This document shows positions 45,475 through 57,714 of a stretch of 64,000 bases of DNA, piece by piece. Numbering within the stretch: position 1 is the stretch's first letter; each line of letters begins with the position of its first letter. Made by a program: the position numbers and the translations under genes. Origin of the DNA: Buddleja alternifolia (Eukaryota; Streptophyta; Magnoliopsida; Lamiales; Scrophulariaceae); the NCBI GenBank assembly GCA_019426215.1, contig CM033404.1, positions 3,968,001 to 4,032,000 of the forward strand, in the 5' to 3' direction. A model generated the notes under the pieces. The model worked only from the letters and a program-made list of their open reading frames with translations, did no database searches and was not told the origin of the DNA.

Positions 45475-47236
45475 TTTGTTTATTTTATCAAGTATTATCA
45501 ATCGTTTGGTATCAGTGATTTAGGCCCTGGACTGATTTAAGGCCCGGCGAGTTATCAGCCATAGGGTTGATAAGTAATCCACCTGGGGAGGATGTGATAA
45601 TATTATCCTGAAAATTGGGCGGGATTTGGGACTTTTCGATTGACAATTACACCCTCAAAACACATTAAATTCTGACATTTTTGCCCTTTATCTACCCCAA
45701 AATTCCACTACACAAAATTAAATGCGTATCAACTTGAGATCCCCAATTTATATCACAAAACCTCACTCTTGCATCTCACTAACAAGAAACCAGACGGAGT
45801 AAAAGAGATTCAAGAAAGAAGATGCAAGTTTGAGGTAATTTTTAACTTCGTGATTATTCGACCAATTGTAGTAACAATCGGGTGCTTCAACCTAAAGTTT
45901 TTTGTTTGAATCGCAGGTTAAAATCGCTCGCAATATCCAACCCATGTATTACGGTGAAGATTGGAATGAGTTCAACAAGGTGAAAAATCCTATGGCCTGA
46001 ATTCTTTTTGTATACAGCGCGCACAAAAAATATGGATTTGGAAATTTTGACTTACATGAGTTTACAGAAAATGCCAAACACCCACTTTATTTATGCAAGT
46101 CTTATGCCCGTAGATTTTATACAACATGAATTCATTACATAAATGAAACACAAAAGTGAATTGCATACATTATTCAATAACTGGCTTATAGTTTTTCTCT
46201 AATATCAGAATAGTTTTTCGGTTGATATTTGACTTGACGAATTTGTTGAATCAGCCTTAACATATTGTTTTTATGTTAGATTCTGTTTAGAAAATGATAG
46301 TTAGCATGTTTTTGGAATATTATATTGAGTGGGAGTATATAAGTAAGTGTAGAATAAATAAGCCCAAACATTAGAAATTGCTTTATCCAATAGAACAACG
46401 GTTACCTGAAATGCTTCTAAGCTTGTTTGTTGATGGGCTTGATGATTGTTCAGAATATCGAAATAAGGTATATAATACACCAGACTTCTGTTTTTTTTTA
46501 ACTTCTTTTTCTTTCCCCTTCTTTTGATGATAACGGTACTACAACATACTTTTGTTGATTTGTAAGATATCCTGGAAAATCATATTAAGCCAATCAACAA
46601 ACTCTAATACTCATATTAAAATATTGAATGAAGAAATTGAAGATAGATAGCATTTGAATAAGGTGATTTTGTTTATATAGAGAAGAAAAATGGTGAAGAT
46701 TTGGATATTTAAGCTCTTTTTTCTTACGTTCATTTTATGGTGGGAATGAGAAAATTATCAGCTTGAGTTTGGTCTAGGTGTTTAGGCCCTCATGTGTACT
46801 TAATTTCTCATGCTTATTGTAGGTTTGACAGAAGACGCATTTGAAGAAGCCATTTGGATTTCTTGGATTAACACATAACAGAAGGTGGAGTTGATTTCAC
46901 TTTTTTCTAATTCAAGTTTTTTAAGTGAAAATATATTAACGAATAATGATACTATACTTGTCCTCTATTTTTGAATAAGTGTCTTTGCTATTAGAGTAAA
47001 TCCCTTTCTTTGCTACTTATAAAATCATCAATCAAAATTTCCATACTTCTACAAGGTCCACAAGTATCCAGTGTGTAAAGTCATCTTCTATGTTAAATGT
47101 CTATTTACTAGAGTTCACCTTTGTATCTTGGTTTCTCTATATGTAGTGCACTTTTTAAATGTTTTCCTAAGGTTTTGTATTACATATTTGCACTACATTG
47201 ATATATGTATTACTTGCTTATTACAGTTATCTCATC
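45475..47236 (+). other. 5' region of the PIF/Harbinger element
   Basis: Non-coding subterminal sequence and probable 5' UTR. Splice-like sites (GAG|GTAATT at about 45836 and CGCAG|GTTAAAATC at about 45918) suggest leader introns before the transposase. This is inference. Confidence 0.4.
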
Positions 47237-48636
47237 ATGGGTTTATCTACCGAGCATCAAGAGATTATTGTCGTTGTTGAGGCGATTGTTTCACAGATAA
47301 AATTCTTTTTAATGGCATCTTTTTGGTTTTTTTGGGCACGTAACCGACGCCGCTGTATAAGGGAGCGTGGTATTAGAAAGAGATATAGCATGAAAGCAAG
47401 ATTACCAAAACAAATAGAACATTTGCGTGATATTATATCCATGAATGATGAAGCATGCATAAACAATCTTAGAATGTCTAGGAATTCCTTTGGTCGTTTA
47501 TGCCTCATATTACAAGATGTCGGGGGACTTGTAAATACAAAACACGTCTCGGTTAGTGAGCAAGTAGCAATTTTTCTGTCTATTATAGCACATCACAAAA
47601 AGAACATGATAGTTAAACATGACTTCAAAAGATCAGGGTACACAATAAGTATGGTCTTCAACAATGTTCTCACTGCACTACTTAGTGTGCATACCCTATT
47701 TCGAGCCAACCCAGAGCCTATTGAGGAAGGTTGCAGAAGCGAGAGATGGAAATGGTTCAAGGTAATAAACATGAACCACCACAAAATTTCCTGTGTTGAA
47801 TTAATTATCTATTTTTTTTTGTCAGAATTAAAGAATTACGTTAATGTCTTATGTAAACAATAGGGATGTCTAGGGGCATTAGACGGTACATATATACCAA
47901 TGCGTGTACGTCTATCTGATAAGGCCAGATATCGAAACAGGAAGGGAGATATTTCTGTTAATGTTCTTGGTGTTTGTGATATAAATATGAAGTTTATATA
48001 CATTTTAACCGGTTGGGAGGGCTCAGCCGCGGATAGCAGGGTCTTAAAAGATGCCTTAACTAGAGAAAACGGTTTGAAAGTTCCAAGTGGTAATTAACAT
48101 GCCCCTGTCATCTTTAATTAATTAATAATGTGTCTCGATTTGTTGGTCTGTTATCAATTAAAAAAATTCTTCAACGATTGACAGGGAACTATTATCTATG
48201 TGACTCTGGTTACACAAACGGTGATGGTTTTCTAACACCATACAGAGGTGTTAGATACCATATGCAAGAGTGGAATTCTTGTAGGATTGCGCCAGCTAAT
48301 GCATATGAGTTTTTCAATAAGACTCACTCCAAAGCGCGCAATGTCATTGAGAGGTCATTTGGTTTATTGAAAGTGAGATGGGCTATATTAAGGAGTAACT
48401 CATTTTACCTAGTAAAAGTGCAAAATCGGATCATTATGGCATGTTGTTTGCTTCAAAATTTCATACGGACAGATATGGTGGTAGACCCTGTAGAGGCCGA
48501 GCTTCCTGAAATCACTGACCCAACTGATGATCCTGATGTTGCCTTTATTGAACAAGTAGAGCCATCGCAACAATGGAATTCTTGGCGTGACAATTTGGCA
48601 AATGCCATGTTTGATGAATGGAGAGGGAGTCGCTAG
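47237..48636 (+). CDS. PIF/Harbinger DDE transposase (HARBI1-like), 3 exons
   Basis: Exons 47237-47761, 47864-48089 and 48185-48636 (GT-AG), 400 residues. It is the nuclease that cuts and rejoins element ends in the nucleus, normally with a Myb/SANT partner. The DDE triad is visible: D182 in [14 protein letters not shown]257 in [11 protein letters not shown] and E306 in [17 protein letters not shown]. The N-terminal helix-turn-helix-like region ([34 protein letters not shown]) and the family motif [20 protein letters not shown] are intact. No stop or frameshift was found. The start is the ATG after TTATCTCATC; an upstream in-frame ATG at 47198 would add 13 residues. The partner gene begins 324 bp downstream. 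Confidence 0.92.
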
Positions 48637-48960
48637 TATTAGTTGTTGTATCGAAATTCGTTTTGTTAGAAGAGATTGGGTTGTATTAATCTTGAGATGA
48701 TAATATGTACTGTATACTTTAGTTAAACATGTTTGCTTGTGGTTTATATTAACTCACGTGTTATCGTGTAATTGTAGTGGGAGTTATGAGGAACATATTG
48801 AGATTTTTGTTATAAATAGAGTTGCACTGTCGTAATTATATTTGTATTTTTTGGATATAGACTTTACCACCATTTTCTTAAAACTTATTGTTGTATACTA
48901 ATTGCCATTATTTTACCAAATAATGTGCACAATCTAATTGTTAATTTTTCATCAGTATTC

Positions 48961-50130
48961 ATGGATTCAAATTCAAGTAGGGCGAGGAGTTCAGTAGCTC
49001 GGGATACAACTAAGAGCACAAGAAGATCATGGTCTCTGCATGAAGAATTGGTTTTGATATCTGCACTGAAGGAGCTCGTGGTGAGTGGATGGAAATGCGA
49101 TAATGGCTTCAGGACAGGATACCAAAATTTGCTCGAAAAATCCATGCTTCAAGCTATCCCTGGGACTGATCTGCGAGCAGAGCCACATATAAATTCAAGA
49201 ATCCACGTTTGGAAGAAAAACCACTCATCTATAGCCACAATGCTTACAAGAAGTGGATTTGGTTGGAATGACACATCAAACACCATCATAGTAGACAGTG
49301 ACCAAGTTTGGGACAATTTCGTCAAGGTAAATGTAATAACTTAAGAAGTGCAAAATCAAAAATTACCAATGTTATATTTATCCCAAGTGCATTTTTTTAT
49401 GTCATTTATAGGAGTATATGAACAATCAGATTTAATGTAGAACTCACACAAAGTGAAAATTTTAGTGAAATCATTTACCTATCCATTTTTTATGTTGATA
49501 AAAATTAGTGATATGGATTTTTTTTGGTCTTTTCAGACTGATAGCAATGCTCGTACCATGAGGCACAAATCTTGGCCATTGTACAAGGATTGGTGTGAGG
49601 TCTTTGGGAAGGATCGGGCAACAGGAGAAAATGCAGAAGCATTTGAGGATGTGGCTCGGGAATTGCGTAACAATACCAAGGGCAAAGACAATGGAAAAGA
49701 GAAAGAGGTCAGAGGTAATCAAGTTCCGAATTTTAATCCTACTGAAGATTTTGACGAAGCACATAGTATGTCTGATTGTCATGGTGAAAACAGTGTTAGT
49801 GGAAAAAACAAATCGACTGGTAAGCGAAAAACAATTGACGATAGTGACCATTACATGCAAATGTATATGAACATGATGGGATCATTCTGTGACCGAACTG
49901 ACTCTCGCTTGGGTGAAATTGCTATGCGAGTCGGTTCTGAGCATGATGCAAAAGTATCTAGAAAAGCTGTGTTTGAAGCACTCAGCCAAATCACTTCATT
50001 AGAAATGGAAGACAGGATTTATGTAGCGACGGAACTAGTCAACAACACAAAGAAGTTGGACCTCTTTTTTAGTATGCCAATTGATGCTCAGACTGCTATG
50101 GTGAAGATGATGCTACAAGGCCGAATTTAA
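48961..50130 (+). CDS. Myb/SANT-like protein of the PIF/Harbinger element, 2 exons
   Basis: Exon 1 48961-49326, exon 2 49537-50130 (GT-AG), 319 residues. The first 150 residues form the plant Myb/SANT-like domain: RRSWSLHEELVLISALKELV, GYQNLLEKSMLQAIPGTDLR, INSRIHVWKKNHSSIATMLT, SGFGWNDTSNTIIVDSDQVW, and WPLYKDWCEVFGKDRATGEN. The middle is acidic and lysine-rich (GKRKTIDDSD); the C-terminus ends MVKMMLQGRI. In PIF/Harbinger systems this protein binds element ends and helps bring the transposase into the nucleus. It is intact. A shorter relative lies at 51546-52219. Confidence 0.9.
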
Positions 50131-51545
50131 GAGATGATGAAGATCTATGTTATCTTTTTTATATGAATTACTTATGTTGGCTTTTGAGATATGAATCGTT
50201 TGTGTGAATTTGATTACTAGTAAATTTCTGCTGTTTTGTTGCTAAAAAAAAAATCCTAGGTGGTCCACCTCTACTTTTGTGCTTAAAATATTTATGTATT
50301 TTGAATTAAAATGATTGTGGTGGTTGAGCATAATGACAAATTGGAACTGCATATTTGATATCAAGTTACTAATTCCATGTCACATGATAAATGTTATTAT
50401 GTCTGAAACTCCATATTTGAGATCAAGTTAGTAATTCCATGTCACGTGATTTTGTTATTATGTTAGTCTATATGTGTTTTCTTGGTAATAAGTTCCAGTT
50501 TGACCTTAGTACAGGCTAGTAAGTTTCTGTTTTATGAAATGTACTCCTTGATATCCATTTGAGATGCTTGCAAGGTTTGTCATAATGCGCAAAGAATTTA
50601 CTAGTAAACGTGTAAAGTAACGCTTTCCATGAGCATAAGAAACAAAGAAAGAAAAGTCCTCCAGAGTGGGTAGTGCTGTAAACTGGCTCGAACTGAGCTT
50701 TGCAAATTTGACATAGATAGCTCGAGCTCATTTTCATTAAATTTGAGATGGAGCTCAAGCTCATTGAGCCCATTTCTTTTGAACTCGAGGCAAACGAGGC
50801 AAGCTCGATATTTGGATAGTTTGCAAGCTCGAGCAACATTTTTGTATTGAATCATTATATATTCTAAATCATTAAATTTGTACAAAGTTATGCATAAATG
50901 AATTGATAAATAGTAAGCACTCGGGTTGTCAGCTGGGAAGAGAATTTGGAGAGAAAAAAACAATCAATTATTTGTACATATTGAGCCGACTCGCGAGCTT
51001 ATGAACACTCAAATGCAAGCTCGAGCTCGTGAATCTCGGCTCGAGCTCAAGACGAGCTTTAATCGAGCCGGTTCGCTAGGCTTGCGAGCCGACGAATCAA
51101 CGAACCGGTTCGACTCACCTTACACCTATAGTACTTTTTCTAATTGAAATTGTGATGAGAAGCTATATATATATATATATATATATATGGAAATGCATAT
51201 TCAAATAAAACAGTTTGTTGTTTGCCACCATCCATCTTGCTTAAGACTATTCTCTGCAATCATTAATGATATTGAATTACACGTCATTAATTGACAAAAC
51301 ATGGACGTGAGAATTGACTATTACACCCTCCAAATGCAATTAAATTTGAGTTATTTGCCGTTCATCTACCAAAAAATTACATCTAAAAATGAACTGCACA
51401 AAACTAAATGCCTTTGATAACATTAAATGTTTCTCAGTCTGGTAGATCTTTGGTTTAAATGCTAGAGGAGTACACCCCTTTCTTTGCTACTTATAAAATC
51501 ACCAGTTTTATGCATAATCTAATTATTAATTAATAAACAGCATAT
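50131..51545. other. Inter-copy region of the PIF/Harbinger element
   Basis: Holds a 64-bp tandem pair at about 50347 and 50412 (CATATTTGATATCAAGTTA / CATATTTGAGATCAAGTTA, then AATTCCATGTCAC). A GAGCTCGA-rich repeat follows (50675-51130), then (TA)n at 51165. From 51270 on, the sequence resembles the left subterminal region of the element. Confidence 0.6.
50675..51130. repeat. Interspersed repeat rich in GCTCGAGCTC words
   Basis: The left edge (GTGCTGTAAACTGGCTCGAA) and the inverted right edge (ATAGGTGTAAGGTGAGTCGA) are weak inverted repeats around CTCGAGCTC-rich sequence. Similar material lies at about 52630-52890 (GAGCTCGAACTGAGCTTGCC) and 62695-62960. It is a common kind of plant MITE-like repeat; the superfamily was not determined. 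Confidence 0.5.
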
Positions 51546-52219
51546 ATGGATTCAAATTCAAGTATGATGAGGAGTTCAACAGCCCGGAACAAGACTAAGA
51601 GTACCAGACGGTCGTGGTCTTACGAAGAAGAATTGGTTTTGGTATCTGCATTGAAGGAACTCGTGGTTAGAGGATGGAAATCTGATAAGGGGTTCATGAT
51701 AGGATACCAAAATTTTCTCGAACAATTGATGATTCAAGCTATCCCTGGCACCGATATACGAGCAGAGCCAGATATAAATTCAAAAGTTCATGTTTGGAAG
51801 AAACACCACTCCTCTTTGGCCACGATGCTTACAAGAAGTGGATTTGGTTGGAATGATACATCAAACACCATCATAGTTGACGATGACCAAGTTTGGGACA
51901 ATTACGTCAAGGTAAATGTAGTCTTTTAAATCGCAAGTTTATTTTCATAGTAAGGCTTTCAAATTTTATGTCTACTAAAGTGCATCTATTTTTATGCTAT
52001 ATTAAGGGAGTATATAAACAAACAGATATATGCCAAATTTTTTTACAAAGTGAAAAGTTTGGAGAAAATAATTTGTGTATTCAACGATTTCTTTATATTG
52101 ATAAAATTAGTAATATGGTTTTGTGTTTTTCTTTTCAGACTGATATCAATGCCCGTACTATGAGGTACAAATCGTGGCCACTATACAACGATTGGTGTGA
52201 GGTCTTCGGGAAGGATTGA
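51546..52219 (+). pseudogene. Truncated second copy of the Myb/SANT-like gene
   Basis: Exon 1 51546-51911 has exactly the same length as exon 1 of the first copy (366 nt) and encodes RRSWSYEEELVLVSALKELV through SGFGWNDTSNTIIVDDDQVW. Exon 2 52139-52219 stops after WCEVFGKD. The DNA then jumps to AAATTAAGAGATGATCCAGA, which matches the 3' end of the first copy at about 50126. An internal deletion of about 510 bp has therefore removed the C-terminal half. The remaining 148-residue protein keeps the SANT-like domain alone. Confidence 0.85.
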
Positions 52220-52673
52220 AATTAAGAGATGATCCAGATCTATGTTTTCTTTCTTAAATGAATAATTTATGCTGCTTTTTTTAATTTGTTTGCTTATGTT
52301 GATTAAACTACAAAGGTGGTGGACCTTTGCTTTTGTACTTCAAATGTTTGGTACTTAGATTTGAAATGGATGTGGTGGAGGTCCGTCCTGTTTTGACAAA
52401 ATTAAACTATATATTTTATTTTAAGGTTGTAATTCCATTTCACATGTTCTTTTGTTTTCATCGATAGCTATCTTTATTATTATTTTCTTGCTAACGAGTT
52501 GTTGTTTCTACATGGTTATGTTAAGGAAGAGAGCCACAAAATTAGTTGTAGCCTTTTTCACATGGGATTCTTCTTTTAACCATCCACGTGGTTTGTATAC
52601 AATAGAGTAAGCTTTGTAAGTGGTGAGCCACAAGAGCTCGAACTGAGCTTGCCGAATTTTTCAGACTAAAGCA

Positions 52674-52705
<32 letters not shown>

Positions 52706-53645
52706 TTAGCTCAAGCCCCAGAATCAAAGCTCGGGATGGAGCTCGATGTATATTAGTCGAGCTCGAGCTAGAACTTGAACAAAAACTTGGTTCACGGTAA
52801 ATCACAAAATTTAAAAATAACATAAGATGATTACATATATGAATCACGTTCAGCTCGTTAGGCTAGCCTCGACATCGACTAAAGCCGACTCGTTACATGG
52901 GGTTTTCAACGCGGTTTGTGTAAAGTAGGGGCTTGTTTTGTAAAGGGTGTAAACGTGTAGAGATTAATTGTTCATCAGGACATGAAATCCAACAACGCTT
53001 TGTTTGATTATGAAACTTAGGCTGAAATGGTTGATTTTGGGCTACGCCAAGATTTTGATCAACAAAGAAGAGGCTAATACTGTCTTCTGTTGCCTTTTCA
53101 TTTGGCTATATTGGTCCATGTAATAATGTTATACTTCATTTACCTTGTATATAAGTTTAAACTAACTTTCTTTCTTGACTAAGTATTGATTCATACTTAT
53201 TTTGGATCAATGAGTAGCAAGGTAATTTGATTGATGCTTCTGTGATCTTCTTATTGCTTCATTCCTTGTTCTGTATACAATAATATCTGTCAAAAAATAA
53301 CTGCTTGTGAAGCGCAACAACATCTCAATAAAAATTGGACAAAAACCAATAGATAAACAACAATCTGTTATAATAATGGCTGAATTTTTCATTCATATAT
53401 ATTCCCAAATTAACAATTGGGATATATCAACCACCTTCCTTCACAAGAACACGGGAAAATTCAAGGAAGTTGTTCAAAACATAAGCGACGGCACACTTAG
53501 CTACTTAACGAACGCCTAGAAACAAACTAAAACATACCCATCACTAGGGTAGATCATAAACATAACACACACTTCAAACATATCTATATTATATAAGCTT
53601 CTAGTAGACATAACCAAAAGACACCACCAAACAAAGTTTCTGTGC
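52220..53645. other. Non-coding part of the PIF/Harbinger region
   Basis: Contains a GAGCTCGA-rich repeat (52630-52890) and GGGGCTTGTTTTGTAAAGGG at 52929, which resembles the element terminus (GGGCTTGTTTTGTACGC). This may mark the edge of the second, partial element. No gene was recognised. Confidence 0.45.
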
Positions 53646-54596
53646 TCAACCAAACTTTGCAGGGGCAGAAGATGCAGATGAACTTGGAGGGTTGGAATCT
53701 CCATTGCTGTCAGAGTGCACAGGGGCAACAGCTTCCATGGCTGGATATGTGTCATCAGAAAAAGTGTCAGAAGCATGTTCTTCAAAGAGCCCCTTCCAAA
53801 AGGAGCTATCGGTGCTTGACACATCATCAGAAGAGATATTAATGGGGTTCAGATAGGGAAGTGGGTTCCCAAGAAAAATTTCTGGTTCATCATCCATTGA
53901 ATTATCAGAAGAGATATTAATGACAGGTTCATTCAGATCGGGCAGTGGGTACCCATGCAGGAAGTCTAGTTCATCATCAATTTCATGGTCGGACAAGATT
54001 TCAATCACAAGTTCTGGGAAGAATTCCACCGGATCAGCATTACCGAAGATGATGCACAACTCTTGCCAATTAGGATCCCCAACAGTCATATAGGCATACC
54101 CGAATGGTTGCTCCTGAAAAATTTGAACAAGGATGAACAAAGGTCTGTAAATAGAACAAATAAGAAAATGACTCATGGTAAATTAAAAAAAAGCACTAAT
54201 TCTTTTACAATGACAAGATTGTAGGTTTTTTAGGTGAAATACCTTACAAATGTGGTTCCATACAAATGGCTCTCCAATCATGACATTAGTTTTGATATCA
54301 TAGTACACACCAGGCATGTGCACTATCCAGTCAAAGACCCTGTGCCTCTTTTTGAGCAATTTCACCTTCTTATGTATCTCCTCAAGAGTGAAGGAGACAT
54401 TGAAATGGTTGTTGATAATCCATCGCAAGACCTCAAGAGTGTGTGAATTGTCAGCCCCCAAACAAAAGTTACCCAACCTGGCTTCATCAGCCAAAAGCTC
54501 TATGAACATTTTGTCAATACCAGCATGCCAGGTAAGATCATAGAGAAAGTCCTCTTGCCAGAAAAGATCTAGTGCAGACATAGTTGGTGAATTCAA
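53646..54596 (-). CDS. SANT-like protein with possible EAR motif, 2 exons
   Basis: Exon 1 54243-54596 and exon 2 53646-54113 (GT-AG, phase 0), 273 residues, antisense to the transposase. Residues 1-150 look like a plant Myb/SANT-like domain of a different branch: DKMFIELLADEARLGNF, VLRWIINNHFNVSFTLEEIH, KKVKLLKKRHRVFDWIV, NVMIGEPFVWNHICKE, then GDPNWQELCIIFGNADP. The C-terminus is acidic and serine-rich, with two related units (GYPLPDLNEPVINISSD and GNPLPYLNPINISSDD). DLNEP fits the DLNx(x)P form of the EAR repression motif. The first Met at 54596 or the one at 54581 could be the start. It is intact. It may be a captured host gene or element cargo; the role is unknown. Confidence 0.7.
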
Positions 54597-57260
54597 GTAT
54601 GAACACTTTGGTGTATGTGATAGTTTAAGTTTGTAAGGTGAGGAAGTATATGTGATGTTACCATGCTATTTATACTAAATTTGGTAACTCCAAAAGCTGT
54701 CTGCATTAAATAATACATGAGTGTAAATGTGATATTGATTGTGTATCAAAGTTAATCTATACCACATCAATCATATAGATTCAAGCAATCTATTGGCAGG
54801 ATTGTAACTTGCTTACACAATGAGCATTACTAGCAAATATTAATGCACTTGATTTGGAAAGATTTGTTCTGCATTGCTTGTAAATGTGATAGTTTATGTG
54901 GTAGTTATATGTCAAATTGAAGATTCCAAATCAATCATCCACATTTTTGCAATGTGTTGGTTGGTTTGTACAATGCTTACAGAAATAGAATTAATGAAGT
55001 TATCAATGCACTTGATTTGGGAAGATTTGGGTTGCATTGCAGGATGTATGTAAATGAGATAGACAATGTGGATGTTTTCTGTCAAATATTTATTCCTAAT
55101 CAATCAAATGTCAAGCATATTCTCATTGGTTCTTAAATACATAGCATTCAATATATTTTGGAAACATCCACATCGTCTTTTAAAACCAAACACAAATTCA
55201 AATCAATGATGAGTGAAGCATAGCTGGACAGATTTCTGAACAATCTAGTGAAATTATTAATATAAAATTGAAAATTGGTAGTCATATGTCAAATTTAAGA
55301 TTCCAAATCAATCATCTAGATTCAAGCAATGATTAGGCAGGTTTGTAAAATGCTTACAGAATTAGAATTAATGAAGCTATCTATGCACTTGATTTGGGAA
55401 GATTTGGGTTGCATTGCAGGAGGTCTGTAAATGAGCTAGACAATGTGGTAGTTTTATGTCAAATATCTATCCCTAATCAATCAAATGTCAAGCATATTCT
55501 CAATGGATTCTTAAATGCATGGCATTCAATTCATTTTGGGAAACACTCAATTCATTTTTGAAAACATCAACATTGTCTTTTAAAACCAAACGTAAATTCA
55601 AATAAATGATGAGTGAAAGCATAGCTGGACAGATTTCTGAATATTGCAGTGAAATTATTAAAATGGTTCAAAGATGTGGATATTTCAAAACTTCATGTAA
55701 AATGCAATGCAATAAAATACAAAAATAAACTTCGAAAATTCAACAGAATCACTCAATGAAGCATACATCAGATTTTTTTCAGAATTAATCTTTGAGAAGC
55801 ACCTGTGTAAATCTTAAATCTGATAATGAATATGGTTCTCTGCAGTCAAATGCTTGTGAATAGGAAATACAACATGTATTATCAAGGATCAAATCACATG
55901 TCATAGAAGTTGATAATAGGATACATACCTGCACTTGCATCTTAGAGCACTGAATGCATTTAAAACCTGGAGAACCACGTTGTCAAAGAGAATAATTACA
56001 TATAATTGGAAAAGTATGAAAACTTAAACCTGAGCAGTATAATGGCTTACCTATATGAATGACATGTCTTATGGAATGTTAAAAATTTATGTTTAAACAA
56101 ACAATAACCACCTCAGTTCATGAAAAAGAATCAGATCATCAATTTATCCATGTAAATAATAATTTGGGCTCTAATTAGAGAGGACGAGTAGTATGTAAAT
56201 AATGGAATTTTAGATCCTGCATTATTAATTTAGTTCATAAAAGAATAAATGTTACAAGAACAGGCCACCAGGAATGGTACAAACCAATGCATTTATGACT
56301 ATTCCTTCTATAATATCTGGACTACAATTTTAAAGAAAGTAGAGTCAGGATATTTAAGGGCCCAAGCTGTAAAATATAAGAATTGGAGCTAAAAAATGCA
56401 GCAATATGTGGCTAAAAAACCTGGAAAAAAAACCCCAAAAAATAAAAATCATTTAATGTATGAGTGAGGCATAGTCAGAAAGCTAAAAATAGACATTTAA
56501 TGCAGTTCTTTAAGGACAAAAGGTACAAATTCAAAGTAGTCATTGCATAAATACATTAATTCAAAGAAACTTCAGAAGACATTAGCATTAAAACTGGTTC
56601 AGACATCAGTCAAATTTGAGTTTCTAACTTTAAATTATTTATTTTTTATTAATTAATGGTTTATTTCACAACACATCGTTATTGAATAAAGGCTACAACT
56701 ACCAGCAGCACATTAAAAATTTAGAAGTAACTGCTCTTAGTTAAAAGTCAAATATCACACAGTTAAATTTCAAACTTATCTCACAAAATAATGCAACTGG
56801 AACAAAGTACTTATGAATTACCAAAATTTAAACAAAATGTTTTCAGTTGCATTTAAACTAGTATAAAAAATGGGGTAATTTTCAATTCACTATTACAAAA
56901 TCAAAGTTAACACTCAATAGCATTGCACGTATAATGTAGAACTCAATTAAAAGTCAAAAACCACATTGATAATAGTTTACATAACTCACAGATAGAAAAT
57001 TAGTTTGTCATTAACATCCCTTTACAACATAAATTAAAATTTGACCCATAGAACAAACACAATCGTTCACAATACATGATAGCTATGATGCAGGGAACAT
57101 CTTTTGCAGAAGTTTTTGTAATGGACTGGCACAAATTTAACATGTAACTACAATATGTTAAATTGATGGGGTTTTCACAGCTTATACAGCACCAGAAGAT
57201 CTGCAAAGAAAAAGAGATTTTGAGGGGTTTATATTAATTCGTGAAATATTTAAAAAAAAA
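54597..57260. other. Non-coding right half of the PIF/Harbinger region
   Basis: Apart from the degenerate tandem repeat at 54768-55690, no gene was recognised. The sequence is AT-rich with short frames only. Confidence 0.45.
54768..55690 (+). repeat. Degenerate tandem repeat, period about 376 bp
   Basis: Blocks recur in order: TCAATCATmnAnATTCAAGCAA (54768, 54932, 55308); GCACTTGATTTGGGAAGATT (about 55010 and 55385; a shorter form near 54850); GTCAAGCATATTCTCA (about 55110 and 55487); and CTTTTAAAACCAAAC then CATAGCTGGACAGATTTCTG (about 55175-55240 and 55575-55640). Two full units and one partial leading unit are present. They lie in the upstream region of the antisense SANT-like gene. Confidence 0.85.
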
Positions 57261-57389
57261 AATCAGTTAAATATTTGACAAATCCAACTGGTGTTTTCTT
57301 ACCCTTTCAGAAAAGCGAGTAGACGATGAGATTGATGGGGAGCGTTCTGTTGCTGAGTTTGAGGGGTTTGTCAAATATTTAACTGATTT
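57261..57389. repeat. Inverted repeat (25-bp arms, about 77-bp loop)
   Basis: AATCAGTTAAATATTTGACA followed by AATCC at 57261-57285 is mirrored by GGGTTTGTCAAATATTT, then AACTGATTTT, at 57363-57389, with one mismatch. It lies near the right end of the PIF/Harbinger region. Just beyond it, GGGGAGCGTTCTGTTG (57338) and GGGGAACGTTCTGTTG (57453) form a direct repeat. Confidence 0.85.
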
Positions 57390-57714
57390 TGAGGGAACCA
57401 TCTGTTGTTGATTCAGGTTTTTAGGGTTTTCCCAACATTGAGCATAAGAGGATGGGGAACGTTCTGTTGAATTGTGAAGAGGTTTGCTTTTTTTAGTATC
57501 ATGGGTATATTTGTCAATAAAGGGTATCCAGGAACCTATCAAGTACACAGAACATGAGATTGATAAGTAGTGCATCTCCGAATCCCATGTACCAAAGGAG
57601 GGATTGATTAACTTTATACTTATCAAAACAGTATCTTTACAAGTTATCAATTTAATCCATCCAATCCCATCCAGCGTACAATATAAGAACAACCTCAACA
57701 ATCATCTATTATAA

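Larger units (their letters stand above)
45446..57690 (+). mobile_element. PIF/Harbinger DNA transposon region, about 12.2 kb
   Basis: The left terminus at 45446 reads GGGCTTGTTTTGTACGCTGG. The right terminus, inverted from 57690, contains TTGTACGCTGGATGGGATTG, sharing 20 bp with one mismatch with the left. It encloses a DDE transposase (47237-48636) and a Myb/SANT-like protein (48961-50130), the two proteins that PIF/Harbinger elements need. A second partial element seems to be included: 51270-51420 resembles the left subterminal region at about 45640-45740, followed by a truncated SANT copy. An expected 3-bp TTA/TAA duplication is not intact (TAA left, AAC right), and the outermost right bases have decayed. 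The limits are therefore moderately certain. Confidence 0.65.

Noticed and set aside
54768..55690. CRISPR-like array from the spaced repeats
   Set aside because: The unit is about 376 bp and degenerate, the genome is a plant nuclear genome, and there are no short identical repeats with unique spacers.
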